A stretch of 35,361 nucleotides of DNA. Source: Bacteroidota bacterium. Its GTDB lineage: Bacteria; Bacteroidota; Ignavibacteria; Kapaibacteriales; UBA2268. The position numbers were made by a program, and so were the translations under genes. The stretch lies in the NCBI GenBank assembly GCA_009777815.1, contig WRLB01000003.1:11614-46974 (forward strand), given 5' to 3'. Below, piece after piece: positions 9,087 to 16,557 of the stretch. Positions within the stretch are counted from its first letter, which is position 1, and each line of letters opens with the position of its first letter. The notes beneath the pieces are model-generated. The model did no database searches, was not told the DNA's origin, and was given only the letters and a program-made list of their open reading frames with translations.

Positions 9087-10787
9087 TCATCCTATTTTCA
9101 CTTGTCCGTTTACTTTTAGGTTGGCTGTTTCAATAGTTTCTAAACCATCGTTGTCAACTATTTTTACGGCTACAGTGTATTTTCCTGCAGTGAATTTGTG
9201 AGTAACGGTGCCTGTTATTTCTCTTACTATATCTGCATCAAATCCCTCATTTTTTTCATAACTAAAATCCCAACTATAAAACTCAACATCTGAACCACTA
9301 TCTGCACTTGCTGTAAATTCAAATTCGGCAGGTTGAGATATTTTTCTGTTTTCTGCATTAATTTCTTTAATTACAAGGTTAACGTTTGGCTTTTTTGCTA
9401 TCGGAACTACTTCGTCTACAGTTACTAATTTGATAATTATATTTTCTTTTGTTTTCAAACGGGCAACTTCTTCGCTTGCTTTACTACTAAATGAAAAAGC
9501 AATAATATAGCCGACAGGTTGTTTTGCTTTTACATTTTTATCATAAAGTTTTTTATTGTAACGCCGAGCAGCCGCAAAAAAGTTATCAATTACATTACGA
9601 CCTACATCATCACTACGTTTCACTTGTATTGGAGTATTATCTGGCATTTTGCCGTCAATTCCTAAATCACCTCGCTGTTTGGTATTGCTTGTGCCACCGA
9701 ATTGTTGTATTATCCAACTTTCAAACTCAAACGCATCTTTATTACGCAATGTATCGCAATCGTATTTATGGAGTTGCACACTGAACGGCTGGCAATATAG
9801 ACCCTGTTGTTTATCTAATCTTATTTCGGACACTTTTACTGCATGCACAGATTGGTCTATACCTATCCAATTTCGTTCCAATCTATCGGCAACTGCTACC
9901 GTTGTTCCACCACCTACAAAAGGATCTAAAATTAAATCACCTTTCTGCGATGAAAGTAAAATAATTCTTTCAATTAATCTTTCGGGTTTTTGTGTAGGAT
10001 ACCCGATACTTTCTTTCGATTTAGAATAAATACGATTTATATCATTCCAAAAATTATAAATTGGATTTCCTTTGTCATTATCAGGTCGTAATTTTCTGAA
10101 AGGTCTATTATAAGATGACCAACCTAAATCTCCTTTCTCGTCTAATTCAATTAATTTTTCTTTAGATAATCGCCAACCCGAAGGTCCAGGCGTAAAACCT
10201 TTATACTCATAAACTAAATTAGGTCTTCCTCCCATTGAACCGCCACGAACAATCGGTCCACAATAATATCTTCCTTTTTCATCAAAATTCGGATATTTTT
10301 TTGCAATATCTCCATTTTGTAATATCTCTCTTGCAGATGTTTCATTGAAAAAATAATTAGAAGATTTTGAATACCAATAAATAGTATCTGTTGCAACTCC
10401 TAATTTTCTTTTTTCAAATTGTGAACCTTTTGGATTGTTTGTTCTTTGCCAAATAATTTCATTCTGAAAATTATTTCCACCAAATAATTTATCTAAAATA
10501 TCTACACGAATATTAGCATTAGCGTGCCAATCGCAGTGTAAATATATACTTCCTGTTTGTTTCAGCAAGCGATACATTTCTTCTACTCTTTCTTTTAGCC
10601 AACTGATGTAATGCAAAATACCTCCTGACCATCTATCCTGAAATGAACGTATTTCTCCTGCATCACCCCAAATTACTTCATAATTTCTATTACTAAAAAA
10701 TGGAGGGTCTAAATATATTAAGTCAATGCATTCATCAGGCATCTTTTTCATTATTTCAAGGCAATCGCCAAGTATTAACTTGTTCAT
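9087..10787 (-). CDS. DNA methyltransferase fused to an Mrr-like nuclease and a PKD domain
   Basis: A 566-residue fusion. Residues 1-325 are a beta-class amino-methyltransferase with the catalytic motif DPPF (27-30) and the AdoMet-binding motif DPFVGGGTT (288-296), preceded by the usual PTQKPERL. Residues 353-465 look like an Mrr/PD-(D/E)XK endonuclease: FESWIIQQFGG is followed by GDLGIDG and IQVKRS, giving Asp378, Gln388 and Lys390 as active-site candidates. Residues 485-560 form a PKD or Ig-like domain (YSWDFSY, HKFTAGKYTVAVKIVDNDG). The protein could modify and cleave DNA as a single-chain restriction-modification enzyme. It has no signal peptide. It starts 13 bases after dnaB ends, with a good Shine-Dalgarno (AGGAGA) before its ATG, so the two may be co-transcribed. 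The target sequence cannot be read. Confidence 0.85.
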   Translation of the reverse strand: MNKLILGDCLEIMKKMPDECIDLIYLDPPFFSNRNYEVIWGDAGEIRSFQDRWSGGILHYISWLKERVEEMYRLLKQTGSIYLHCDWHANANIRVDILDKLFGGNNFQNEIIWQRTNNPKGSQFEKRKLGVATDTIYWYSKSSNYFFNETSAREILQNGDIAKKYPNFDEKGRYYCGPIVRGGSMGGRPNLVYEYKGFTPGPSGWRLSKEKLIELDEKGDLGWSSYNRPFRKLRPDNDKGNPIYNFWNDINRIYSKSKESIGYPTQKPERLIERIILLSSQKGDLILDPFVGGGTTVAVADRLERNWIGIDQSVHAVKVSEIRLDKQQGLYCQPFSVQLHKYDCDTLRNKDAFEFESWIIQQFGGTSNTKQRGDLGIDGKMPDNTPIQVKRSDDVGRNVIDNFFAAARRYNKKLYDKNVKAKQPVGYIIAFSFSSKASEEVARLKTKENIIIKLVTVDEVVPIAKKPNVNLVIKEINAENRKISQPAEFEFTASADSGSDVEFYSWDFSYEKNEGFDADIVREITGTVTHKFTAGKYTVAVKIVDNDGLETIETANLKVNGQVKIG

Positions 10788-10800
10788 AAAATCTCCTATA

Positions 10801-12384
10801 TTAAAATGGTTTATCTTCTATATTATTTTGTGGTGGAGTATATTGTTGGTTCGTATTATTTTGATAATTATTGTTTTGTTGAATATTCGCACTATTAAAT
10901 GTGTTATCCTTGTGAGTAAATACGCCACAATCTATAAAACAATTTAAATCTACTTTCCCTGTTTCGCCATTACGATGTTTTTCTAAAACAATTTGAGCAA
11001 TGTTTTTCAAATTATGGGCTTCTATTTTAGTATCTTTATCGGGGTCGTTTTTCAAAACTGCTTCAGGTCTATGAATAAACATTACTACATCTGCATCTTG
11101 TTCTATACTACCTGATTCTCGCAAATCAGATAAAACAGGTGTCTTAAAGAAATCAATATCTTTCCCGCCATGTATTCGCGATTCAAATAGTCGGTTAAGT
11201 TGTGCTAATGCGAGAACAGGAACATCTAATTCTCTTGCTATTTGCTTTAAAGTAGATGAAATAATAGCAATTTCTCTTTCTCTTGTTTCTGCTTTAGGGC
11301 TTCTAATTAACTGCAAATAATCAACAACAATAAGTCCTACGTTTTTTTCTGCTTTCATTCTTCTACATTTTGCTCGCAACTCCATTATAGAAATAGCAGC
11401 AGTATCATCAATATATATAGGCAGTGTAGGTAATGATTTAGTTGCTGATTCAATAAATTCTTGATGTGCTTTTTTGGTGGCATCTGTTGTTTGTTTTATA
11501 ATAGATTGGACGGTTCGCATTTGAGTTTCTGCTTTAGCATAATTTATATCCAAGTTAATCAACCTAACTACAAGTTGTCTTGCACTCATCTCTAATGAAA
11601 AAAATCCCACAGGAATGCCTTTTTTGGCTGCATTATAAGTAAGTGCAAGTGCAAATGCTGTCTTTCCCATAGATGGACGAGAAGCAAGTATAATTAAATC
11701 CGATTTTTGCAAGCCGCCATTTAATTTATTATCTAAATACCTATAATTTGTTGTAACAGCACTGGTATTTTGCGGATCCGCTAATTGCTTCATTAAATCT
11801 TGATATGTTTCCTCATATATCGTATTCATATCTTTATATTTATTAGTTAATCTCGCCTCAGATATTCTAAAAATCTCTGCTTCGGCATCATCTATAGCAT
11901 CAAAAGCGTCTATTGTTTCTGCCTGCGAGTTTTCTAACATCTTGGTCGCCGCATCTATAAGACAACGCTTAAAATAATATCGCTGTATTATTTGAGAATG
12001 ATTTTGATAATAAGCATAAGTCGGAACTTTATTATTTATTGCAAGTAAATAATGCGTGCCACCTGCTTCATCTAATGTTCCATTCTGTTGTAATTGATTG
12101 CCAAGCGAAATAATATCAGAAGCAATATTTCTATTAAATAACTCTACAATACCTGTATATATTACTTTATGACGCGGGTCATAAAACACATTTGCACCGT
12201 TTGTTAATTTTTTTTCCTCATCTTTTTTAATAGTATCTTTAGCAAATTGCGAAATAATATCTGCGGTTACTTGATTACTTAAAAGCATTGCTCCAAGAAC
12301 AGCAATTTCTGATTCTATAGAATGCGGCGGAATTATTCCATCTGTAAATGATTTAATTTTTGTTAATTTTGATTCTTGTGCCAT
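10801..12384 (-). CDS. dnaB: Replicative DNA helicase DnaB
   Basis: A 527-residue hexameric replication helicase. The N-terminal domain (about residues 15-165) starts with PPHSIESEIAVLGAMLLS and includes GGTHYLLAINNKVPT. The RecA-like domain has Walker A SRPSMGKTAFAL near residue 231 and the Walker B region IVVDYLQLI. It also has the ALAQLNR and SDLRESGSIEQDADVV motifs typical of DnaB. The C-terminus ends in an Asn/Gln-rich tail (about 495-527), which is probably disordered. A TATATTTG box on the - strand about 20 bases before the start is a plausible promoter. Confidence 0.97.
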   Translation of the reverse strand: MAQESKLTKIKSFTDGIIPPHSIESEIAVLGAMLLSNQVTADIISQFAKDTIKKDEEKKLTNGANVFYDPRHKVIYTGIVELFNRNIASDIISLGNQLQQNGTLDEAGGTHYLLAINNKVPTYAYYQNHSQIIQRYYFKRCLIDAATKMLENSQAETIDAFDAIDDAEAEIFRISEARLTNKYKDMNTIYEETYQDLMKQLADPQNTSAVTTNYRYLDNKLNGGLQKSDLIILASRPSMGKTAFALALTYNAAKKGIPVGFFSLEMSARQLVVRLINLDINYAKAETQMRTVQSIIKQTTDATKKAHQEFIESATKSLPTLPIYIDDTAAISIMELRAKCRRMKAEKNVGLIVVDYLQLIRSPKAETREREIAIISSTLKQIARELDVPVLALAQLNRLFESRIHGGKDIDFFKTPVLSDLRESGSIEQDADVVMFIHRPEAVLKNDPDKDTKIEAHNLKNIAQIVLEKHRNGETGKVDLNCFIDCGVFTHKDNTFNSANIQQNNNYQNNTNQQYTPPQNNIEDKPF

Positions 12385-12445
12385 AATTTATATAGTAATT
12401 ATGCAAATATAATGTTTTTTCTTTCTTAAATTAGATATAAGATTA

Positions 12446-12476
12446 GGGGGTGCTAAAATAAGTTTAGCAAGATAAA
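12446..12476. repeat. Degenerate dispersed-repeat copy
   Basis: GGGGGTGCTAAAATAAGTTTAGCAAGA is a degraded copy of the dispersed palindrome (TGCTxAAATAAxTTxAGCA). It lies in the divergent spacer between dnaB and the surface gene at 12594. Confidence 0.45.
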
Positions 12477-12506
12477 GAAAATATTTTTTTCTAACCAAAA
12501 ATAAAA

Positions 12507-12538
12507 TTTGAAAATTATAAATAAAAAAGTTATTTTTG
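12507..12538 (+). promoter_or_regulatory. Bacteroidota-type promoter of the 12594 surface gene
   Basis: TTTG at 12507-12510 and TATTTTTG at 12531-12538 match the Bacteroidota -33 and -7 elements, with 20 bases between them. Transcription should begin near 12545, leaving about 50 untranslated bases before the ATG at 12594. This is the best-matching promoter in the window. Confidence 0.65.
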
Positions 12539-12593
12539 TATTCTAATAAAATTGATATTAACTTTTTTAAATAAATTATTAAGGATTAAAGCA

Positions 12594-13922
12594 ATGTTTA
12601 AATCAAAACATTATCAAGGGAACGGAGCCCTTATAGAACACTCCCATTACACCTCCTCCTATGCCGATGTTTGTAGTGATATTACTACAAACAATGCAGT
12701 AGAAACTACTACACGGGGGGGGGCTACTACAAAGCGTGTAGTAGAATTACTACAAGCACCACGTCCTGCTGAACTCGTTTCAGCATCCCCTGATTTAACA
12801 AGGAGATTCCGAAATAAATTCGGAATGGCATTATGTGTAACTCTACTTATCTGTGCGTTCGCAACCGCTAATTTATCTGCACAAACAACAACTATTACTT
12901 CCATCACTGGCTCTGGAACCCTCGCTTCCGCTTACACAATTAACGGCGGACCAATTACAGGTGAGACAATTATAGGTGCTATAATACTTGCTAAGGATTT
13001 AGATATACCTAATAACGCTTTTCGTGGAAATACTAAGATAACATCAGTTACAGCCGCTGGTAATATAGGAAGTATAGGTCAGTATGCATTTTATCGGAGT
13101 ACAGCCACTTTTACTTTTAATAATGTAACAACTATAAGTGGGCTGGCATTTGGTGAGAGTTTGGGTAATATTACTTTTAACGATGTAGAAAATATGTATG
13201 ATGGTGCATTTCAGCAGAGTTCAGGTAATATTACTTTTAATGATGTAGAAACTATAGGGGGGACAGCATTTTCGCAGAGTTCAGGCGTTCTTACCTTTAA
13301 TGATGTAGGAACTATAGGTCAGGGTGCATTTCGGATGAGTTCAGGTGATATTATTTTTAATGATGTAGGAACTATAAGTTTGCAGGCATTTCAGTATAGT
13401 TCAAGTGATATTACTTTTAATGATGTAGGAACTATAGGGGGTACTGCATTTCATAGTAGTTCGGGTGATATTACCTTTAATAGCGTAGGAACTATAAGTT
13501 CGGGTGCATTTTATGAGAGTGAATCACAGATTTATGTTCCTCATCGCACATCAGACGCAAAAATAGCAGAGTTCGCAGCAGCAGGTTATACAAAAACTGT
13601 ATTAAAATTGCCACCACCGCTTTACACTTTAACAATAACCACAGCAGGCAACGGCATCGCAAAAGTAGGCGGCATACCTTATGAAACGCAACGAACATTC
13701 GAAGAAGATGATAAAGTTGTGGTAGAATTTTTACCTGATGCAAATTACCGAATAAAAAGCGTAACAGTAAATGGCATTCCCGCTTCAAGGAGCAAAATCT
13801 ATACAATAAATAGTATAGAGGAAAACTACAATATATCAGTGGAATTTGAAGAAAAACCGCCTACCCGCATCAAAAAAGTAGTAGTAAAAAAAGGCAGGTT
13901 AAGAATTAAGCCAATACCATAA
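12594..13922 (+). CDS. BspA-like surface protein with G-tract leader (in frame)
   Basis: A 442-residue predicted surface protein. The ATG at 12594 is chosen over an upstream TTG at 12552 because of promoter spacing and similarity to the leader at 15500. Residues 1-79 are an unusual leader containing a nine-G run (12715-12723) and a translated palindromic repeat. A hydrophobic signal core follows (ALCVTLLICAFATA), ending before AQTTT. Residues about 105-315 are 20-residue solenoid repeats of the form xITFNDVxTIxxxAFxxSSG, a BspA/LRR_5 type. A B-repeat-like domain (about 330-415; AGNGIAKVGG, FLPDANYRIKSVTVNG) precedes a basic C-terminal tail (RIKKVVVKKGRLRIKPIP). An adhesin or cell-surface role is inferred. 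An ATG at 12826 inside the repeat could be an alternative start. Confidence 0.75.
   Translation: MFKSKHYQGNGALIEHSHYTSSYADVCSDITTNNAVETTTRGGATTKRVVELLQAPRPAELVSASPDLTRRFRNKFGMALCVTLLICAFATANLSAQTTTITSITGSGTLASAYTINGGPITGETIIGAIILAKDLDIPNNAFRGNTKITSVTAAGNIGSIGQYAFYRSTATFTFNNVTTISGLAFGESLGNITFNDVENMYDGAFQQSSGNITFNDVETIGGTAFSQSSGVLTFNDVGTIGQGAFRMSSGDIIFNDVGTISLQAFQYSSSDITFNDVGTIGGTAFHSSSGDITFNSVGTISSGAFYESESQIYVPHRTSDAKIAEFAAAGYTKTVLKLPPPLYTLTITTAGNGIAKVGGIPYETQRTFEEDDKVVVEFLPDANYRIKSVTVNGIPASRSKIYTINSIEENYNISVEFEEKPPTRIKKVVVKKGRLRIKPIP
12715..12723 (+). repeat. Nine-G homopolymer in the leader
   Basis: Nine consecutive G residues lie in a context shared with 15368-15376 (GAAACTACTACAC before the run, sense strand). 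In this gene the frame stays open through the run. Such tracts are typical sites of slipped-strand length change. Confidence 0.85.
12768..12830. repeat. Composite palindromic repeat inside the coding leader
   Basis: Two palindromic halves, CTGAACTCGTTTCAG and TTCCGAAATAAATTCGGAA, lie in tandem and are translated in frame as PAELVSAS and RRFRNKFGMA. The element sits directly before the signal-peptide core and ends in an ATG at 12826. Confidence 0.75.
13163..13520 (+). repeat. 60-bp tandem coding repeats (20-residue solenoid units)
   Basis: About six units of 60 bases encode ITFNDV(G/E)TI plus a variable stretch, AF, and xxSSGD. The units differ mostly at two short variable positions, which suggests expansion by duplication with later divergence. 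The period is a multiple of three, so copy changes would alter length but not frame. Confidence 0.85.
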
Positions 13923-14025
13923 TATTGATTGAAAAAAACTGAACTCGTTTCAGACACTATAACACGAGGGCTTGCCCCCGTGTTAAAATGTCTGAAACGA
14001 GTTCAGTTTTTTTCAATCAATATTA
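13920..14025. terminator. Large inverted repeat shared by two convergent surface genes
   Basis: Two arms of about 50 bases are near-perfect inverted copies, meeting at AACACGAGGGCTTGCCCCCGTG. The outer ends include both stop codons (TAA, 13920-13922 on + and 14023-14025 on -), followed in each direction by TATTGATTG and an A- or T-rich run. The structure should form a very stable hairpin in either transcript and act as a bidirectional terminator. The inner parts are made of the dispersed palindrome TGAACTCGTTTCAGA and the CGGGGG/CCCCCG element. Confidence 0.8.
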
Positions 14026-15336
14026 CGGCTGTGGTGTTATTATTAGCCGTCCTTTTTTAACGTTTATTTTCTTGATGCGTGTTATTTTTCGGACTTCAAA
14101 AACCGCTGTTAATTCTGTGTCTTCCACCAAATTAAAAGTAAATTCCGCACTGCTGGATACTTCAACGCCGCCTTGCATCCAATGTGAAAACTTATACCCT
14201 TCTTCAGGAGTTGCCGTTATTGTATGGCTTGAGCCACAAGCAAAAGTGCCACCACCACTCACTGTTCCCATAGTTGCATCATCGCTCGCAACCGTCAAAG
14301 TAAATGTTTGTTGGTTTTCCACTGCACCGAAGGTTACATTTCCTGTGTTTGAGCGTGAATTTCCTGCTTGGTCTTTGGCAAGATGCTGCAACACAAAAGC
14401 AGCCGTAACTCCTGTGGCGGTTTGTATTGTATTCGTCAATGCCGTTGTGGTTATACATAGCGGCTCAAATTTGTTGTTTATTGGTGTTGGAGGCGCATCC
14501 CCAAATACTGTAAGAAGCGTATTATCACCGCTTTGCACTAAATTAGTTCCCACAACATTAGTAGCGTTAAATTGGTTTGTCGCAGTCGCAGTTCCGCCAA
14601 CTGTATTACCAACAAATATACAATTATATGCTGCAAACATTGTGTTGATGGAAACCGCTACCGAACCACCCTCCGCATTCTGCACCCCCGCATTCTGCAT
14701 ATCCGCATCGTTTTCAATGAATGTGCAATGATAGAAGTATGCACGACCATTTGGTCCAACAAACACCGCTCCGCCGTCTCCAGCATTGGCTTTATTTTTA
14801 TAAAAAGTGGTGTTAATTGCTGTAAAAAAACTACCAGATCCAACACTCACCGCTCCGCCATATGAGAAGCCAAAAGTTGGAACAGCTTCATTGTTAGAAA
14901 AAGTGGTATTAATTGCGACAAAACTAGCACCACCACCAATTGTCACCGCTGATCCATACATTGCTGTTTTTGAATTTTGGAAAACCAAACCATCTCCATT
15001 TACAGTAAGTTTGCTATTGCTACCATCAACATTAAACACTCGGGCATATGTGCCAGCAGTAGTGTTATTATTCGTAATAGTTACTGTGCCTTTAACTTGG
15101 ATTGTTAAATCGAGATTGCTAATAATGATATGGTTTCCTGTAAGCGTGATAGCAGAAACGGTAGTGGCATCGATTGTAATAGTTTGTGGGATAGCGCCAT
15201 TATCCGAAGCGGAAATCGCTTCATCAACTGCCCATCGCAGAGTTCCATATATTGGCGTTGTATCATCATCTTGGTTGCCACTTGTTACGGAAATTGGCTG
15301 TGCGTTAGCGACAAAAGATATAAAAAGGAAAGCCAA
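14023..15336 (-). CDS. Beta-helix surface protein (main frame; leader out of frame)
   Basis: The open frame encodes a secreted beta-helix protein. Visible from the TTG at 15336 are a hydrophobic signal core (AFLFISFVANA, then QPIS) and a right-handed beta-helix region (about residues 60-300) with repeats such as AVxIGGGASFVAINTTFSNN. A B-repeat-like domain follows (about 345-415; GTVSGGGTFACGSSHTITATPEEGYKFSHW). The protein ends in the basic tail RIKKINVKKGRLIITPQP. The frame is open further upstream, giving the more complete signal peptide LLHAAVTLFLAFLFISFVANAQ, but has no ATG. A homologous leader starts with ATG at 15500 in another frame and hits a stop after the nine-G run. One extra G would join them. 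The gene is therefore probably phase-off here, or starts weakly at TTG. Confidence 0.72.
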   Translation of the reverse strand: MAFLFISFVANAQPISVTSGNQDDDTTPIYGTLRWAVDEAISASDNGAIPQTITIDATTVSAITLTGNHIIISNLDLTIQVKGTVTITNNNTTAGTYARVFNVDGSNSKLTVNGDGLVFQNSKTAMYGSAVTIGGGASFVAINTTFSNNEAVPTFGFSYGGAVSVGSGSFFTAINTTFYKNKANAGDGGAVFVGPNGRAYFYHCTFIENDADMQNAGVQNAEGGSVAVSINTMFAAYNCIFVGNTVGGTATATNQFNATNVVGTNLVQSGDNTLLTVFGDAPPTPINNKFEPLCITTTALTNTIQTATGVTAAFVLQHLAKDQAGNSRSNTGNVTFGAVENQQTFTLTVASDDATMGTVSGGGTFACGSSHTITATPEEGYKFSHWMQGGVEVSSSAEFTFNLVEDTELTAVFEVRKITRIKKINVKKGRLIITPQP

Positions 15337-15500
15337 AAAGAGGGTTACAGCGGCGTGTAGTAGGAATCCCCCCCCCGTGTAGTAGTTTCCACTACATTGC
15401 TTGTGGTAATAGCACTACAAACGCTATTGGTGGCAGAGGAGATATTATTGATGTTTTCTACAAGGGTTCTGTTCCCTTGATTAATTTTTACATCTTGCAT
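15337..15500 (-). other. Out-of-frame leader of the beta-helix gene
   Basis: From the ATG at 15500 the frame encodes a leader similar to residues 1-41 of the 12594 protein: QGNRTLVE, then SVCSAITTSNVVETTTRGG. It stops about 8 codons after the nine-G run. The similarity covers DNA and protein, including an AAGGG/CCCTT hairpin and GTAGT/ACTAC pairs. A -7 box (caaaata type, 15557-15564, - strand) and a possible -33 TTTG (15587-15590) lie upstream, as in the paralogue. Confidence 0.7.
15368..15376 (-). repeat. Nine-G homopolymer (C run on + strand)
   Basis: Nine C residues on the + strand are nine G on the coding strand. Length is the same as in the tract at 12715-12723, but here it puts the leader and the signal peptide in different frames. 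Ten (or seven) G would join them. Confidence 0.85.
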
Positions 15501-15625
15501 TTTAAAAATCCTATATATTGTAAAAAATTTACGTAGTTAATAATTCATAAGAAATACAAAAATAACTTTTTTTAATGAAATAAAAACAAAAATTTTTTTA
15601 TAAAAAATATTTTTATCAATCTGTC

Positions 15626-15660
15626 ATACTGAACTTGTTTTGGTATCTTCTAATGTTATA
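15626..15660. repeat. Half copy of the dispersed palindromic repeat
   Basis: TGTCATACTGAACTTGTTTTGG resembles the left half of the intact element at 19802-19871 (TGTCATACCGAACTTATTTCGG). It lies in the divergent spacer before lpxA. Confidence 0.55.
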
Positions 15661-15717
15661 TAATTTTCAAAAAAAATGTTATTTTGAAGTCCACTATAAT
15701 GAAATTAAGTAATAATT

Positions 15718-16494
15718 ATGGCAAATATACATCCAACTGCTATTGTAAGTCCTTCTGCTATATTAGGAGATAATGTCCATATCGGAGCGTATTCTATTGT
15801 TGAAGATAATGTAACAATAGGCAATAATACTAAAATCGGTTATCATTGTGTTATCGGTAAAAGAACGACAATAGGTAAAAACAATAAAATATATAACTCC
15901 GCAATATTAGGAACTGACCCGCAGGATATGAAATATAACGGGGAACTTACAACTACTATAATAGGTGATAATAATATTATTCGGGAGTTTGTTACAATCA
16001 ATAATGGCACAAATGAAAATAAATATACTATCGTGGGCAACAATAATGTTCTCTTGTCTTATGTTCATATAGCACACGATAATCGTATAGGAAATAATAT
16101 AATTATGTCTAATATAGTTCAACTTGGAGGACACGTTGTAGTAGAAGACAATGCTGTTATTGGAGGGTGTGCGGCTGTGCATCAGTTCTGCACTGTCGGT
16201 AAATTTGCAATGATAGGAGCGGGTGCAATAATTACGCAAGATGCTCCGCCGTTTTCTTTGATTGATAGAGTTCCTAAATTTAGTAGTATCAATAGGACTG
16301 GGCTAGCAAGGAATGGTTTTTCGGAAGAATTAAGAAGAGAAATAAGTAATTTTTACCAATTAGTTTTTAAATCAGGATACAATAATACTGCAGGAATTAA
16401 AGCATATTTAGAATCTAATAATGGCAATATTGCTCCCGAAATACAATATATTATTGATTTTATTAATAAATCACAGCGAGGAGTTATTAGATAA
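15718..16494 (+). CDS. lpxA: UDP-N-acetylglucosamine acyltransferase LpxA
   Basis: A 258-residue enzyme that transfers a 3-hydroxyacyl group from acyl carrier protein to UDP-GlcNAc, the first step of lipid A synthesis in the cytoplasm. The protein starts with IHPTAIVSPSAILGDNVHIG and continues in left-handed beta-helix hexapeptide repeats through about residue 185. The catalytic His is in VHIAHDNRIGNN (near residue 122), followed by GGHVVVEDNAVIGG. The helical C-terminal domain (about 195-258; GLARNGFSEELRREI) is typical. Length is normal. Other lipid A genes are absent, so lpxA is separated from the usual cluster and sits among surface-protein genes. Confidence 0.95.
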   Translation: MANIHPTAIVSPSAILGDNVHIGAYSIVEDNVTIGNNTKIGYHCVIGKRTTIGKNNKIYNSAILGTDPQDMKYNGELTTTIIGDNNIIREFVTINNGTNENKYTIVGNNNVLLSYVHIAHDNRIGNNIIMSNIVQLGGHVVVEDNAVIGGCAAVHQFCTVGKFAMIGAGAIITQDAPPFSLIDRVPKFSSINRTGLARNGFSEELRREISNFYQLVFKSGYNNTAGIKAYLESNNGNIAPEIQYIIDFINKSQRGVIR

Positions 16495-16557
16495 ATCAAT
16501 AGCAAATGGCAACCTAAATTGCAAATAAAACATTTCGGATTTTAAATATATATGTAA

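Noticed and set aside
9524-10029. Open frames on the + strand within the methyltransferase fusion
   Set aside because: They are antisense shadows of a gene with intact catalytic motifs.
12552-12593. Upstream TTG start of the first BspA-like gene in the cluster
   Set aside because: It is 14 bases after the -7 box, and the ATG at 12594 matches the paralogous leader.
13920-14025. Integron attC site or phage attachment site
   Set aside because: No integrase is nearby, the arms are too long and perfect, and they are explained by duplicated gene ends plus known local repeats.
13988-14731. 247-residue open frame antisense to the beta-helix gene
   Set aside because: The opposite strand has a clear signal peptide, repeats and shared tail. 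This frame is low-complexity and begins inside the large inverted repeat.
14807-15382. 191-residue + strand open frame
   Set aside because: It is antisense to the front of the beta-helix gene and has no recognisable motif or promoter.
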